Assembly: GCF_014642915.1 (NCBI RefSeq)
Contig: NZ_BMJE01000006.1
Coordinates: 155,236 to 219,235 of the forward strand
Source: Flavobacterium suaedae
GTDB lineage: Bacteria; Bacteroidota; Bacteroidia; Flavobacteriales; Flavobacteriaceae
Length of the DNA stretch: 64,000 bases
Direction of reading: 5' to 3'
A program made the translations under genes and the position numbers. The notes beneath the pieces were generated by a model. That model was given only the letters and a program-made list of their open reading frames with translations, was not told where the DNA came from and searched no databases. Positions 24,736-34,739 of this stretch are shown piece by piece. The first letter of the stretch is position 1. Every line of letters begins with the position of its first letter.

Positions 24736-27700
24736 TTAATTGTTTGAAAATTTTCCTTCAAAATATTTTATAGATTTTAATTGATTTTTATCGTCTAACC
24801 AAATGATATATTTTCTAACTTTTTGGCTGTGTTCAATTTCTTCAATTTTCTTGTTTAGAGGATTTTTTTTAATAAAGTGAGTTGCCATCCAAAATAATTT
24901 CATACTGTTTTTATTTAATTCATCAAGTAAGATATTTTTATCAATCAAAATCATGGATTGATGATCTCCATAGCTAAATCTTTCGGTATTAATTTCATGA
25001 TAAAATCCTACTATATCTGAATTGATATTTAGATAACTATTATTATCTAATTCTGAAATACTAAGTAGTTTTCTGATTTTTTTAGACGGTATGATAACTT
25101 CTTTTTCTCCATCAACGGTATCTTTCATTACTCTGGTGAGACAAGTAAAAACATGTTTACCCCCATAAAACTCAGTTTGATTATAATTTTCATCAATCCA
25201 ATCCATCCAGAACAAATTTGAAGGATTAGTGTAAGTATCGGTATCAGGACTTCCAAAATTATTTAAATGGATAGATTTTGAGTTTTGAGAAATTTGTTTT
25301 ATCAATAAATCAAAATCTTTCTCATTTATTAGATAACCGTAACAATCAATAAAGGAATTAATTGTTTCTGATGAATTGGTTAAACCTGTACTTTGGTATA
25401 TAGACAAGTATTCTTTTTCAATATCTGAATTAAAGTCTAGATTATTGTACTTAAGCCAACTGTTAAAATCTATTGTAGGGTTAGTATCTATAATTTTATC
25501 AATCTCAATTCCGATATTTTCTAAATTATTGATTTCAGGTGCTAATTCCTCTTTTATTATCCATGATGGCGGGTTAAAATATTCATCGACCTGGTTTTCA
25601 AGATTGGTTTGTAAATCTTCCACTGGATTACTGATATGTACAATTTTAGAATAATCATCAATCCAATTAAATTCCCTGTTTTCATCATCGTATTCATAAG
25701 GTAAATAATCAGATAGGTATCCTTTTAAATAATGAACGGCTAACCAAACATATTTTTCTTCAAAAGTAAATTTTTCACTCTTACTTCCGTGCGTTGCATC
25801 AGTATTAACATATCCTGTACTCCTATTAAAACCTAATGATTTTATATATGCTATTGCCGTAGCCATTCCCCATGTTCTTGCTGATGTACTGTTATTGATT
25901 AATAGGCTATATTTCTGGTAAAAATCTGTGATAAAAGGATTCTCTTTATCATAAGAAAGCGAATTAAATCCTGTATCAATCGACAAAAAATCATCGTACG
26001 CTTTTTTTATTACATACCATGATAAATCATGACCAATTGGATAAGATTCTTCTTTAGGGTTATTTATATATTTTTCATCAACTCCCAAAAGGATTAAATT
26101 ATCTTTATGGGCAGGACGTGATTTTTCAACTTCTAATTTAGAAATTAAATTATACTGAAATGCTCTTTCAACTATAGCTCTGAAACCATATCTTACTACT
26201 ACATTTCTATATTTATCGGTGTTACTGAAAATATTATTCAGGCTCCACAAAGCAAGTTCATGAATCGCACTTTCGTTTTTACATTTAGTTGCAACTCCCA
26301 AAGTTATTGAAGCTAGATCTTCGAGGATTTGTGACTCGTCAACAGGTAACATTAGGTCTAAAAGTTTTTTAAACTCTGAAGGAAGAATTAGTGCCCATTT
26401 GGTTAGTTTACCTCGTAAGTTTTCACGTAATTTTTGATCAAGAGTCGTAAATCCCCATGTGTATATTAACGGAAGTCCATCAAACATATTTGTTTCATCT
26501 AAATCGAAGTTATCATTAAGAATAGAGGTTAATGACCATTGTGACAATCTATATTTACTTATGTTTAATTTCTTAGACATTATATTACTTTCATAATCGT
26601 CGAATCCAGACCAAAACTTATCTCTTTCAAAATGATTTGTAATATTTTTAAGAATATTGTGAAGGTACATTGCGTTAAACGAACTATCCTTATCGTATGA
26701 AAGCGGTATAATCAAATCTTGTAAAATTTGAAATCTTTTAATATAATTCTTGTGGAAAATTTCTGTAATCCAGTTTTTATATGTACAACTTATTTCATTT
26801 GGTACAGCATATAAAGCATTTAATTGAAGTTCAAAAATTTCATCTTCTGTAAAACCATTAGTTAAAAAATCATCAATTCCGATTAATCTGTGTTTTTTAA
26901 TAAATATCTCATTTATTATATCCTGAATTATTCTTCGATTTGGAATAAAATCCGAATGAGGATTATAGTATTCATCATCTAATTCTGTTGAAAGCGGAAT
27001 TGGATTAAAAAGAGAATCGGGTAAACAATCAATTTTTCCATTTATTATGTTGCTACTTATTTTACTTGAAACTATAATTTCAAGAATTGATTGATAACTG
27101 AAAGTATAAAAACTTTCTTTTGTCTCTAATATGGAATCAGAGCCTACATTTCTCTCATATTTTATGAGGATTCCGTTATTAGATAAAAACTCAATTAAAA
27201 GTTCTATCTCATTGCTATCTAAATATTTTAACTGGTTTTCAATTTCTAAATCTAAAATTTGAGTATGACTTACTTCAGAATTATAATAGAATAAATCGGA
27301 TATTGTGTTTAAAAATTCTAAAACAGCATTTCTCGATTTTGCTTTTCTTGAATCTAATGATTCTAAGTATTCCTTATTTATTCTATCAATTTTTAAATTG
27401 ATAAGTTTAGAAGTGGTTGTTTCAACAATTTCGGTTCTTTTAATAGTACTGCCTTGATATGTTTCACAAAATAACTTTAAAGCAAATAAACTATCCAGTC
27501 CTTTTATAGATTGATAATTTTCAATGGTGATGTTATATTTTTCGAAATATTTTTTAGCAACATCTTCAACTTTTACATCACCCTCTCGTTTTAGTCTTAA
27601 TTCCTTATAGTTTTTTTGGTAATTGGGTAACCTTTGATTATTATAAAAATATTCTCTGGCACTGAAAACAAACCGAATTCTTTTGTATTTTCTTGTTATT

Positions 27701-29091
27701 TCAAGGGCTTCATTAATTCTATCATACCAATTTCCATCATTCAAAATATCTTCTTCAAGCCCATCAATACAAATTAATACATTTGTATTTTCAAAATTGG
27801 TAACATTTTCTGAAGCTAATTGACCATCTTTCCCAATAGCTAATATTTCAAGAGCATTGAAAATTTCATTTTTATTCCAATTACTCAATTCTAATTCTTG
27901 AGATAGTAATTGTGTCCAATCTTTTGAATTAGCTCCCTTAGCCTGAATTAATATAGCTGGTGCAGATTTATTTACACATTCTTCTACTGCGTAAGCTAAT
28001 CCAAGTGTTTTTCCTGTTCCCGGTTTACCTAATATTAAGCTGGTTGATATTGTTACTAATTTATTTTCAATTTCAAAATATGAATTAATAACATCTGTGC
28101 TAAGTTCTCTCAAACTAATTTCCAATTTATCATAAATTGGTTTTAGGATATTAGTGGGAGTTACAGATTTAAGTTGTTCAACAGTATCTTCAATAGTATT
28201 TATAATTGGAATTTCTTCATCCGCATCAATCGTTAAGTTAGGTTCAGTTCCATTTAGTAATTTTGCTTCTAATTCAGAAGATTTCACCATTAAATCTTCT
28301 ATAAAAGAATTAATTTGTTGAAGTTTTTTGGTTAATTCATCTGACTTTAAACTCTGATTGATGAATTTTTCAGAAATGCTTATAGCATTATTCGCTTTAT
28401 TTTTAAAGTCAAGAATTTTTACAAGGATTTTTTTTCTAAAAGGTAGGCTATAAAGCTGGCTTTCTATTAAATTCTGAATATCACCTTTAGTATGTAGATC
28501 TCCAACATATCTTTCTTTTAACCAAAAATTAGTTTTTTGTAAATTAAATTTGTCTTTTAAAAATTTAGAATGGATTATTTCTTTTTCAAACCAATATTTA
28601 TGAACTCCCTCATTTTCGGTTTTTTGTAATTCTTCTAAAATAGAATGCTCAAACCACCAAGTGATTTTAAGATTTGGGTAGGAGTTTTTTATTTCTTTTT
28701 CAAAACTTTCAATTCTTACATCTTCACTATTTTGTGTAGGTTTTTTTCCTTTCCCAATTTTAACCGAACTAACATTATGAGGAATGCAAATAATATATTC
28801 AATAATACTTGATCTTATATTTAAAGCAGTAGTTATGGACTTTTTTATTTGATTTAATTCATTCCTATCTAAAGCCTGTTTAAACCATTTTGATTGAATG
28901 GCAATAAAATTACCATTTGATAATTTACCATAAGCTTCAATTCCTCCATCACCACCTGCGCCATTTATTACTTTAAATTCGTCAATCGAGTTTGGATATT
29001 CTTTTAAAAGGAATCTTTCAAAAAGTTGATTACATAGCGTTTCAAATGAATTTTGATAACTTCCTCCATAGGTATTAAATGAATCCCACAT
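24736..29091 (-). CDS. Nuclease-STAND NTPase defence protein (Avs-like)
   Basis: A 1451-aa protein. Residues 15-160 look like a PD-(D/E)xK (Mrr/Cap4-type) nuclease: GAGGDGGIEAY (D48) and IQSKWF (Q66, K68). Residues 330-640 form a P-loop NTPase of STAND type: GKPGTGKT (355-362), ICIDGLEED (D443) and RFVFSAREYF. The remaining 800 residues lack recognisable motifs and would be the sensor. This order (effector, STAND, large C-terminal sensor) is that of Avs antiviral proteins, which oligomerise on phage proteins and cut DNA. It is opposite in strand to the mob genes. Subfamily is not assigned; Avs4 is one guess. Confidence 0.75.
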   Translation of the reverse strand: MWDSFNTYGGSYQNSFETLCNQLFERFLLKEYPNSIDEFKVINGAGGDGGIEAYGKLSNGNFIAIQSKWFKQALDRNELNQIKKSITTALNIRSSIIEYIICIPHNVSSVKIGKGKKPTQNSEDVRIESFEKEIKNSYPNLKITWWFEHSILEELQKTENEGVHKYWFEKEIIHSKFLKDKFNLQKTNFWLKERYVGDLHTKGDIQNLIESQLYSLPFRKKILVKILDFKNKANNAISISEKFINQSLKSDELTKKLQQINSFIEDLMVKSSELEAKLLNGTEPNLTIDADEEIPIINTIEDTVEQLKSVTPTNILKPIYDKLEISLRELSTDVINSYFEIENKLVTISTSLILGKPGTGKTLGLAYAVEECVNKSAPAILIQAKGANSKDWTQLLSQELELSNWNKNEIFNALEILAIGKDGQLASENVTNFENTNVLICIDGLEEDILNDGNWYDRINEALEITRKYKRIRFVFSAREYFYNNQRLPNYQKNYKELRLKREGDVKVEDVAKKYFEKYNITIENYQSIKGLDSLFALKLFCETYQGSTIKRTEIVETTTSKLINLKIDRINKEYLESLDSRKAKSRNAVLEFLNTISDLFYYNSEVSHTQILDLEIENQLKYLDSNEIELLIEFLSNNGILIKYERNVGSDSILETKESFYTFSYQSILEIIVSSKISSNIINGKIDCLPDSLFNPIPLSTELDDEYYNPHSDFIPNRRIIQDIINEIFIKKHRLIGIDDFLTNGFTEDEIFELQLNALYAVPNEISCTYKNWITEIFHKNYIKRFQILQDLIIPLSYDKDSSFNAMYLHNILKNITNHFERDKFWSGFDDYESNIMSKKLNISKYRLSQWSLTSILNDNFDLDETNMFDGLPLIYTWGFTTLDQKLRENLRGKLTKWALILPSEFKKLLDLMLPVDESQILEDLASITLGVATKCKNESAIHELALWSLNNIFSNTDKYRNVVVRYGFRAIVERAFQYNLISKLEVEKSRPAHKDNLILLGVDEKYINNPKEESYPIGHDLSWYVIKKAYDDFLSIDTGFNSLSYDKENPFITDFYQKYSLLINNSTSARTWGMATAIAYIKSLGFNRSTGYVNTDATHGSKSEKFTFEEKYVWLAVHYLKGYLSDYLPYEYDDENREFNWIDDYSKIVHISNPVEDLQTNLENQVDEYFNPPSWIIKEELAPEINNLENIGIEIDKIIDTNPTIDFNSWLKYNNLDFNSDIEKEYLSIYQSTGLTNSSETINSFIDCYGYLINEKDFDLLIKQISQNSKSIHLNNFGSPDTDTYTNPSNLFWMDWIDENYNQTEFYGGKHVFTCLTRVMKDTVDGEKEVIIPSKKIRKLLSISELDNNSYLNINSDIVGFYHEINTERFSYGDHQSMILIDKNILLDELNKNSMKLFWMATHFIKKNPLNKKIEEIEHSQKVRKYIIWLDDKNQLKSIKYFEGKFSNN

Positions 29092-29112
29092 ACATTTTAT
29101 TATATAATTATG

Positions 29113-29127
29113 ATACCCGTTGGGTAT
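29113..29127. repeat. Perfect 6-bp inverted repeat upstream of the STAND gene
   Basis: ATACCC and GGGTAT flank a GTT spacer, 22 bp upstream of the STAND start codon. It could be an operator for repression of the toxic nuclease gene. Arms are short, so chance is possible. Confidence 0.3.
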
Positions 29128-29252
29128 TTAGAAAAGGGTGTGCAAACTGTTAAAATCCAGTAAATTGTAGTAATCACACTATAATTTATATGCACAACTT
29201 TTAAGCAAATTACGACAAAATACTCAAGGTTTTAAAAGGATTGGATTGTAAA

Positions 29253-29342
29253 ATGGATTATTTAAATCAAATACGCAAACTTAAACTGAGTGATAAACAA
29301 CTCATTGCCATTGACCTAACATCAGAGTGTATGAGCTACTGA
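29253..29342 (+). pseudogene. 29-codon ORF truncated at the scar
   Basis: MDYLNQIRKLKLSDKQLIAI... ends at a TGA inside the coupling-gene relic. The regular helix-like start looks coding, and its end falls at the recombination point, so it is likely the stub of a displaced gene. Family not recognised. Confidence 0.3.
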
Positions 29343-29416
29343 ATGATCCGAGATTGAGTCATTTGGTGGTCAGGAAACAGAATATGAGGTTTGAAGTTTT
29401 TTTAATATATCCATAG
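29333..29416 (+). pseudogene. Orphan 3' end of a second coupling-protein gene
   Basis: The frame ELLNDPRLSHLVVRKQ matches RLLNDPELSHLIIKKI at the C-terminus of the intact coupling protein (about 24,590-24,635), with matching DNA (CTGAATGATCCG in both) but clear divergence elsewhere. It ends in a stop at 29414-29416. Only the last 15-20 codons remain. This marks a recombination joint between two related mobilizable elements. Confidence 0.65.
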
Positions 29417-29646
29417 AATTATAAAATTTAATGAGTAATATCAGATTCAAATATATTTTTACGAGAATCCGTATAAGTTTTTAATAAATAATTCTAAATT
29501 TATAATTCTAACCGTTAAACTGTAAATGAAATACTTTACTTTCTGTAAATAGTTATTGTTTCAGCTAAAATAGAAATATTCCCCTTAAGAGTTTTAATGG
29601 ATTTTGATTCAACTTGTTAATGTATTAGTAAAGAGAAGAAATTAAT

Positions 29647-32600
29647 ATGAGTTTAAAAAGTGATATTGAAGGAATTTTTAGAAAAAATACAGGCTATGCT
29701 GAACCTGAACATGCAATAAATCAGGCTGAATCATTAAAATCTTTATCCGTTGATCTTTACACTGATTCAAAAAGGTTTGTTTATGAATTACTACAAAATG
29801 CTGATGACTCAGTAATACCAGGAGTGTCAGTAAAGGTGGGAATAAGGCTTTTTGATGATTTTCTAGTTGTAGCACATACTGGTAAACCTTTTGACAAAAG
29901 AGATTTAAGAGGCATCTGCGGTGTTAGTGATGGAACTAAAAAAAAGTCAATTGAAAAAACAGGTTATAAAGGTATAGGTTTTAAAGCTGTATTTGGGCAA
30001 TCAGATAAAGTAGTTATTTATTCAAATGGAGATTATTTTAGATTTGATTCAAATTATCCTTTCGGGTGGAATACTAAATGGGGAGATAGTCAGCAAAATT
30101 GGGAAAAAGATAATGATAGGTCATTTTATTATCCTTGGCAAATTATACCAATATATACCGAACTCGAAGAGGTTGATGAAAGAATCAACGCCTTTATAAG
30201 TGATAGTGGGTTTACAGTAGCAACTATTATTTTATTGTCAAAGGGCAAAGATGATGTAAAAAAAGCAGTTGAAGAATTATCATCAAATGTCAATATGTTT
30301 TTATTTCTTAAAAACATACAAGAATTAGACTTTAACATAGCGACTCCAAATATTATTACGCTAGATAGAGAGCAAGATTCTACATCTGTTGAAATTAAAC
30401 ACAATGGAAATACTAAATTTTCATGGATAATTAAATCGGTTAAAATACAAGTTCCAACAGAAATAAGCTTAAAATTAAAAGAAGAAAAGAATATCCCAGA
30501 TAAACTTTTGAATGCTACTGAAACAGAGTTAACATTTGCAGCAAAAATAGATCAAGATACAATTCAAAAGTTAAGCAGTGATGAGAGATTACTTTATTCA
30601 TATCTTCCTACAGAAGAAAGAAAATATACTTTTCCCGTCTTAGTCAATGGTAGCTTTGTGATGAGTGCAAGTCGGGAAACATTACACGAAGACTCAAAAT
30701 GGAATAATTGGCTCTTTGAGAATATTCCTGCTGAATTATTAAATTGGATTTCAGAATTGGTACGTGAAAAATTTGGACAGAGTGCTTATGAATTGATACC
30801 AATAAAATCATCTATCAGCAATCTTTTAACTTCATCTTATCAAAATGGTTTATCAAGAGCACTCAATTCAATTCCTTTTATTATTTCGAATAAAAATGAA
30901 TTAATTAGAGCTAATCAAGCAATAATCGACATTACTTCAATGTCAAAAAGAACTTTTATCACCGAAAGTGCTACAAGAGAATTTGTCATTGATAAAAATA
31001 ACATTCAAACAATTCATACAAATCCTTTTTTACCTTACACCGGATATGTCCAAATTTTGAAAAATAGTGGTGTTTCTGTTTTTGATTGGGAAGATGTGCC
31101 AAAATTGTTAGAATCTAGTGCTTTTCAAAAAAGGCATTCGAGTACTAATAATATTCAGCTAATTCAGTTTTTTAAACAACAATGCGAAATAGAGAATCCA
31201 AAAAATATTAATGAAAATAGAATAAAGAATTGGTCTTTTATTCTCGATCATAAAGGGAATATTCTTCCTCCATCAAACATTTATTTTCCAACACCTGACG
31301 ATGAAAATTGGGATGACCCCGACAGTGAAATTTCGTTTTTGCATGCCGATGTTCAAAATTTTTTACTCCAAAATCCTGAAACACGGAATTGGTTAGAAAA
31401 GATAGGTGTAACTGAAAAAACAGATCTTTCTTATCTCAGAAAAACTATCATTGCTAATGCATCTGTGTATAGTACTCTCGAAAATACATTGGGTACAATA
31501 GCGACCATTTTTAGTCTCTATACTAAAAATGAAATTGGCAAAGATGAGCTAGAAAAACTATCTGAACTAAAACTATTAACCACTAAAGGCAGTCTACTAT
31601 CAGCAAGACTCTGTTACTTTTCCGACACCTATAATCCAAGGCTTAAATTACAGACGGAGTTCCATGATGATATTTTTATTAGTGAAAGCTATTTGTCTGA
31701 TAATGCTGAAAAAGACGAGTTGAGACGTTTCTTTAGAATGATGGGTGTGAAAGATGGTATAACAGCTATATCATATCCTAGAACGAGCAAGTTAGAGTTA
31801 ACTCAACAATATCAATTTTTAAATGATTATTTCGAAGAAGAAGATAAATCTTTTACGCCTTATCTATCAACATTTCAAGCCAATGAATATTCAGGATTAA
31901 CAACTTTACTTTTTCTTGCCAAATCCAATGACATCAATTTCTTAAAAGTTTTCTGGTCAGATATTATTAAATATATAAGTATTGAAGATTTTAATACACC
32001 TGCAATAGCATATTGGGGGCAACAAGGAAAGAGAGGAAGAACTGAAGGTAATGAAGTGGAAAATTATTTAAAATGGTATATCCAAAATAATGATTGTATT
32101 CCTACTCTGATGAATTCAACCGAAAAAGCAAGTGAGGTATATATTAACACTGAAGATATTCTGACTGTATCAGGAAGCTATTTACCAATATTTTTTGAGA
32201 ATGAGCTAACTCAGGATTGGAAAGCCTTTTTTAATTTCAAAACGAAATTATTATTAGAAGATTACTTAGAAATATTGACGAGGATAGCTTCTGATACTAA
32301 CAAGGATGGTAAGGTAAAGAAAGAGAACGTCACTCGCATTCAATCCATATATAAAATTCTATTAGATCAATGCAATAATTGGAGTCAGGAAGATATTTTA
32401 AAAGTTGAGGAATGGGCAGATAATGGCTATCTACTAAGTACTAAAAATATTTTTGTTGAATGTCACAAGCTTAAATTTTTCATAGATGGCAATGAATCAA
32501 TTTTTCAAGATCAGTTTTCTTTTTTAGTGATTAACGCTGAAAACAAGCAATCTTCCTCTTTAGAATTTTTCTTAAAGTGTCTTAAAATAAAAATACTGAG

Positions 32601-34671
32601 AGAAGGTGATTTTGAATTGATACATTCCGAAGAAGAAACTTGTTTCAATTTGATTGATAAATTGAAGTCAATTGTTCCTTACTTCAAGGCATGGCTTGAA
32701 ACTCAATCAAACGAACACAGTACTAGAGATTCATTAGAAAATCTTGAGCAAAATATTAATGTGCTAAATGTTTTTCAAGCTGATGAACTCAAAATCAAAT
32801 ATACTGATGTTGATTTTATAAAGAATGTAAATGTACATTTTAATAACTTAGATCTTTTTGTTACAACTCCTTGGAATAGCAATAGTGTCTTATTGAAGTT
32901 ACCTGAAATCTTATGCCGATATTTTTATCTGTGGGGTCACGACAAGAAATTGGACTTTTTGCTAAGATCAAGCGAGAACGAAATTCAACAACATTTTGCA
33001 CAAGAAAATATCAGTATTCCTGAAAATAATGCAAATATTTCACCTAGTACTGAACATAATCACAGCGAAGATGATTCTCAGCTAGTAGAAGGAACAGCTG
33101 GTAAGTCTATTATACCTTCTAATTTCTATCATTTGTCAAAGTCTGATTTTGACTCATTAAATTATGCCAAAAATATTATAGATAGAGCTGTAAAGAACGT
33201 TATTAAATATCTACAAAACCTTCCAGAATATGATTGTGATAATCTTTATATAATAGCAGAAAGTGTAATAGGTGGTATTAAAAAAAATGGTAACGAAATA
33301 ACAGTTGTAGCAAGACCGTCTGATGATGATTTTATTTTGTTATACTATACATCAGAGTTTGATGTTCTTGAATACGTCGACGCTGAACTATGGTGTGAAG
33401 ATGGCTTACATACACCTAAACAGTTAACATTGGGTCAGTTACTAAAGAAAACAGGTATTAACAAAATTCCTGTGAAAAATATTCATGTTTCTAACTCAGA
33501 ACTTGATGCACTACTAACCACTCCCAAGAATGAGGAATTAGAATTTAATGCAGTTCCTTTTGTTCCGCAAAAGATAGCTCAAATTATTTCATCATTTGCT
33601 AATACCAATGGTGGATTATTAATATTTGGAATTAAACAGTTAAATCCTAGTAATAATAAAATAGTTGGTCTAAGTGATGATTTCAGAATTGATAAGATAA
33701 CTAAAAAAGCGATTTCATTACTTCAACCTATTCCTACCGTTGAATATGACTGGGTACAAATGGAAGATAAATCTATTTTTATGATCAAGACTACTAAATC
33801 AGAAACTGATATCTTACTTGATAATATAAAATATATAAGAAAAGAATCTAAGTCATTAGAGGAAACATCAACCAAATCTAGCACGACATTACATGTTCCA
33901 AGCTTTGATAAAACTATTGCAATTATTATCGGAATTGAAAACTATTTTCCAAAGAATAATATATCATCTGTTAAGTATGCAAATGCTGATTGCCAAAAGT
34001 TTAAAGAGATACTAATAAATAATTTAAGGGTAGAGGAAGATGCAATCTATATGTTTATAAATGAAGAGGCTCTTAAAAATTCCATAGAATATGAATTAAA
34101 GCAACTATTTTATAGCTTAACCGAAACTGATAGATTGATTTTTTATTATGTTGGACATGGTTTTCACAATGGTATAACTAATTATTTATCGACTTACGAT
34201 ATGCACAGAAGTAATATATCAGAAACAGCAGTTTCATTGAGAACAATTTTATTAGATCCATTACAAAAGTCAAAATGTAAAAATGCACTTATTTTTATAG
34301 ATGCCTGTGCACAAAGTTTTCAAGATGAATATGAAAGAAATCAAATTTCTAATATTAATGAGGAAGAATTACTACTTTTTTCCACTGATTTTCCTCATTA
34401 TGCCACTTTCTTATCCTGTCAGACTGGTCAAAGCTCATTTTCAAGTGACAATTTAAAAAATGGTATATGGACGTATCATCTCGTGGAAGGTATAAAAGGT
34501 AATATCCTAGAAGTAATTAAAGCTAATAAATATATTACGGATAGGTTACTTAGCGATTATCTTTCGATAAGTGTAGCCGAATATACAATGAATGAACTAG
34601 GAAAACATCAAAATCCAAAAACAATATTAGATTCAAGTTATGAAAATGTTATTGTAGAATTTAATCTTTAA
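29647..34671 (+). CDS. Sacsin/HSP90-like ATPase - AlbA_2 - caspase fusion protein, candidate new defence effector
   Basis: A 1674-aa protein. Residues 20-200 form a GHKL/Bergerat ATPase of the sacsin N-terminal type: ELLQNADD (47-54, N51 for Mg) and TGYKGIGFKAVF (G106-F116). Residues about 200-1280 have no motif I can name. Residues 1290-1410 are an AlbA_2 (Schlafen-type) module: EELEFN and ISSFANTNGGLLIFGIK. Residues 1430-1670 are a caspase-like C14 peptidase with YYVGHGF (H1504) and FIDACAQSF (C1554), an intact dyad. It lies 68 bp before jetA on the same strand. A nucleotide-gated protease causing cell suicide is plausible; this is inference. Confidence 0.85.
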   Translation: MSLKSDIEGIFRKNTGYAEPEHAINQAESLKSLSVDLYTDSKRFVYELLQNADDSVIPGVSVKVGIRLFDDFLVVAHTGKPFDKRDLRGICGVSDGTKKKSIEKTGYKGIGFKAVFGQSDKVVIYSNGDYFRFDSNYPFGWNTKWGDSQQNWEKDNDRSFYYPWQIIPIYTELEEVDERINAFISDSGFTVATIILLSKGKDDVKKAVEELSSNVNMFLFLKNIQELDFNIATPNIITLDREQDSTSVEIKHNGNTKFSWIIKSVKIQVPTEISLKLKEEKNIPDKLLNATETELTFAAKIDQDTIQKLSSDERLLYSYLPTEERKYTFPVLVNGSFVMSASRETLHEDSKWNNWLFENIPAELLNWISELVREKFGQSAYELIPIKSSISNLLTSSYQNGLSRALNSIPFIISNKNELIRANQAIIDITSMSKRTFITESATREFVIDKNNIQTIHTNPFLPYTGYVQILKNSGVSVFDWEDVPKLLESSAFQKRHSSTNNIQLIQFFKQQCEIENPKNINENRIKNWSFILDHKGNILPPSNIYFPTPDDENWDDPDSEISFLHADVQNFLLQNPETRNWLEKIGVTEKTDLSYLRKTIIANASVYSTLENTLGTIATIFSLYTKNEIGKDELEKLSELKLLTTKGSLLSARLCYFSDTYNPRLKLQTEFHDDIFISESYLSDNAEKDELRRFFRMMGVKDGITAISYPRTSKLELTQQYQFLNDYFEEEDKSFTPYLSTFQANEYSGLTTLLFLAKSNDINFLKVFWSDIIKYISIEDFNTPAIAYWGQQGKRGRTEGNEVENYLKWYIQNNDCIPTLMNSTEKASEVYINTEDILTVSGSYLPIFFENELTQDWKAFFNFKTKLLLEDYLEILTRIASDTNKDGKVKKENVTRIQSIYKILLDQCNNWSQEDILKVEEWADNGYLLSTKNIFVECHKLKFFIDGNESIFQDQFSFLVINAENKQSSSLEFFLKCLKIKILREGDFELIHSEEETCFNLIDKLKSIVPYFKAWLETQSNEHSTRDSLENLEQNINVLNVFQADELKIKYTDVDFIKNVNVHFNNLDLFVTTPWNSNSVLLKLPEILCRYFYLWGHDKKLDFLLRSSENEIQQHFAQENISIPENNANISPSTEHNHSEDDSQLVEGTAGKSIIPSNFYHLSKSDFDSLNYAKNIIDRAVKNVIKYLQNLPEYDCDNLYIIAESVIGGIKKNGNEITVVARPSDDDFILLYYTSEFDVLEYVDAELWCEDGLHTPKQLTLGQLLKKTGINKIPVKNIHVSNSELDALLTTPKNEELEFNAVPFVPQKIAQIISSFANTNGGLLIFGIKQLNPSNNKIVGLSDDFRIDKITKKAISLLQPIPTVEYDWVQMEDKSIFMIKTTKSETDILLDNIKYIRKESKSLEETSTKSSTTLHVPSFDKTIAIIIGIENYFPKNNISSVKYANADCQKFKEILINNLRVEEDAIYMFINEEALKNSIEYELKQLFYSLTETDRLIFYYVGHGFHNGITNYLSTYDMHRSNISETAVSLRTILLDPLQKSKCKNALIFIDACAQSFQDEYERNQISNINEEELLLFSTDFPHYATFLSCQTGQSSFSSDNLKNGIWTYHLVEGIKGNILEVIKANKYITDRLLSDYLSISVAEYTMNELGKHQNPKTILDSSYENVIVEFNL

Positions 34672-34673
34672 AG

Positions 34674-34685
34674 CCGGTTAACCGG
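34674..34685. repeat. Perfect 12-bp palindrome between caspase-fusion gene and jetA
   Basis: CCGGTTAACCGG starts 2 bp after the stop of the 1674-aa gene and 55 bp before jetA. It is GC-rich within AT-rich DNA. With no T run it is a weak terminator; it could be an operator for jetABCD or an mRNA processing site. Confidence 0.4.
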
Positions 34686-34739
34686 TATCTTCTAAATTTT
34701 ATAGCTCTAATTAATAAAAACCGATATTAAAATTTTTTA

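Larger units (their letters stand above)
29092..29646. other. Junction region between defence genes with gene relics
   Basis: These 555 bases hold no complete gene. They contain the divergent promoter area of the STAND gene, a small inverted repeat at 29113-29127, a truncated 29-codon ORF and an orphan copy of the end of a coupling-protein gene (each listed separately). The last 230 bases before 29647 are AT-rich and presumably hold the promoter of the 1674-aa gene; no perfect TAnnTTTG box was found. Confidence 0.5.
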
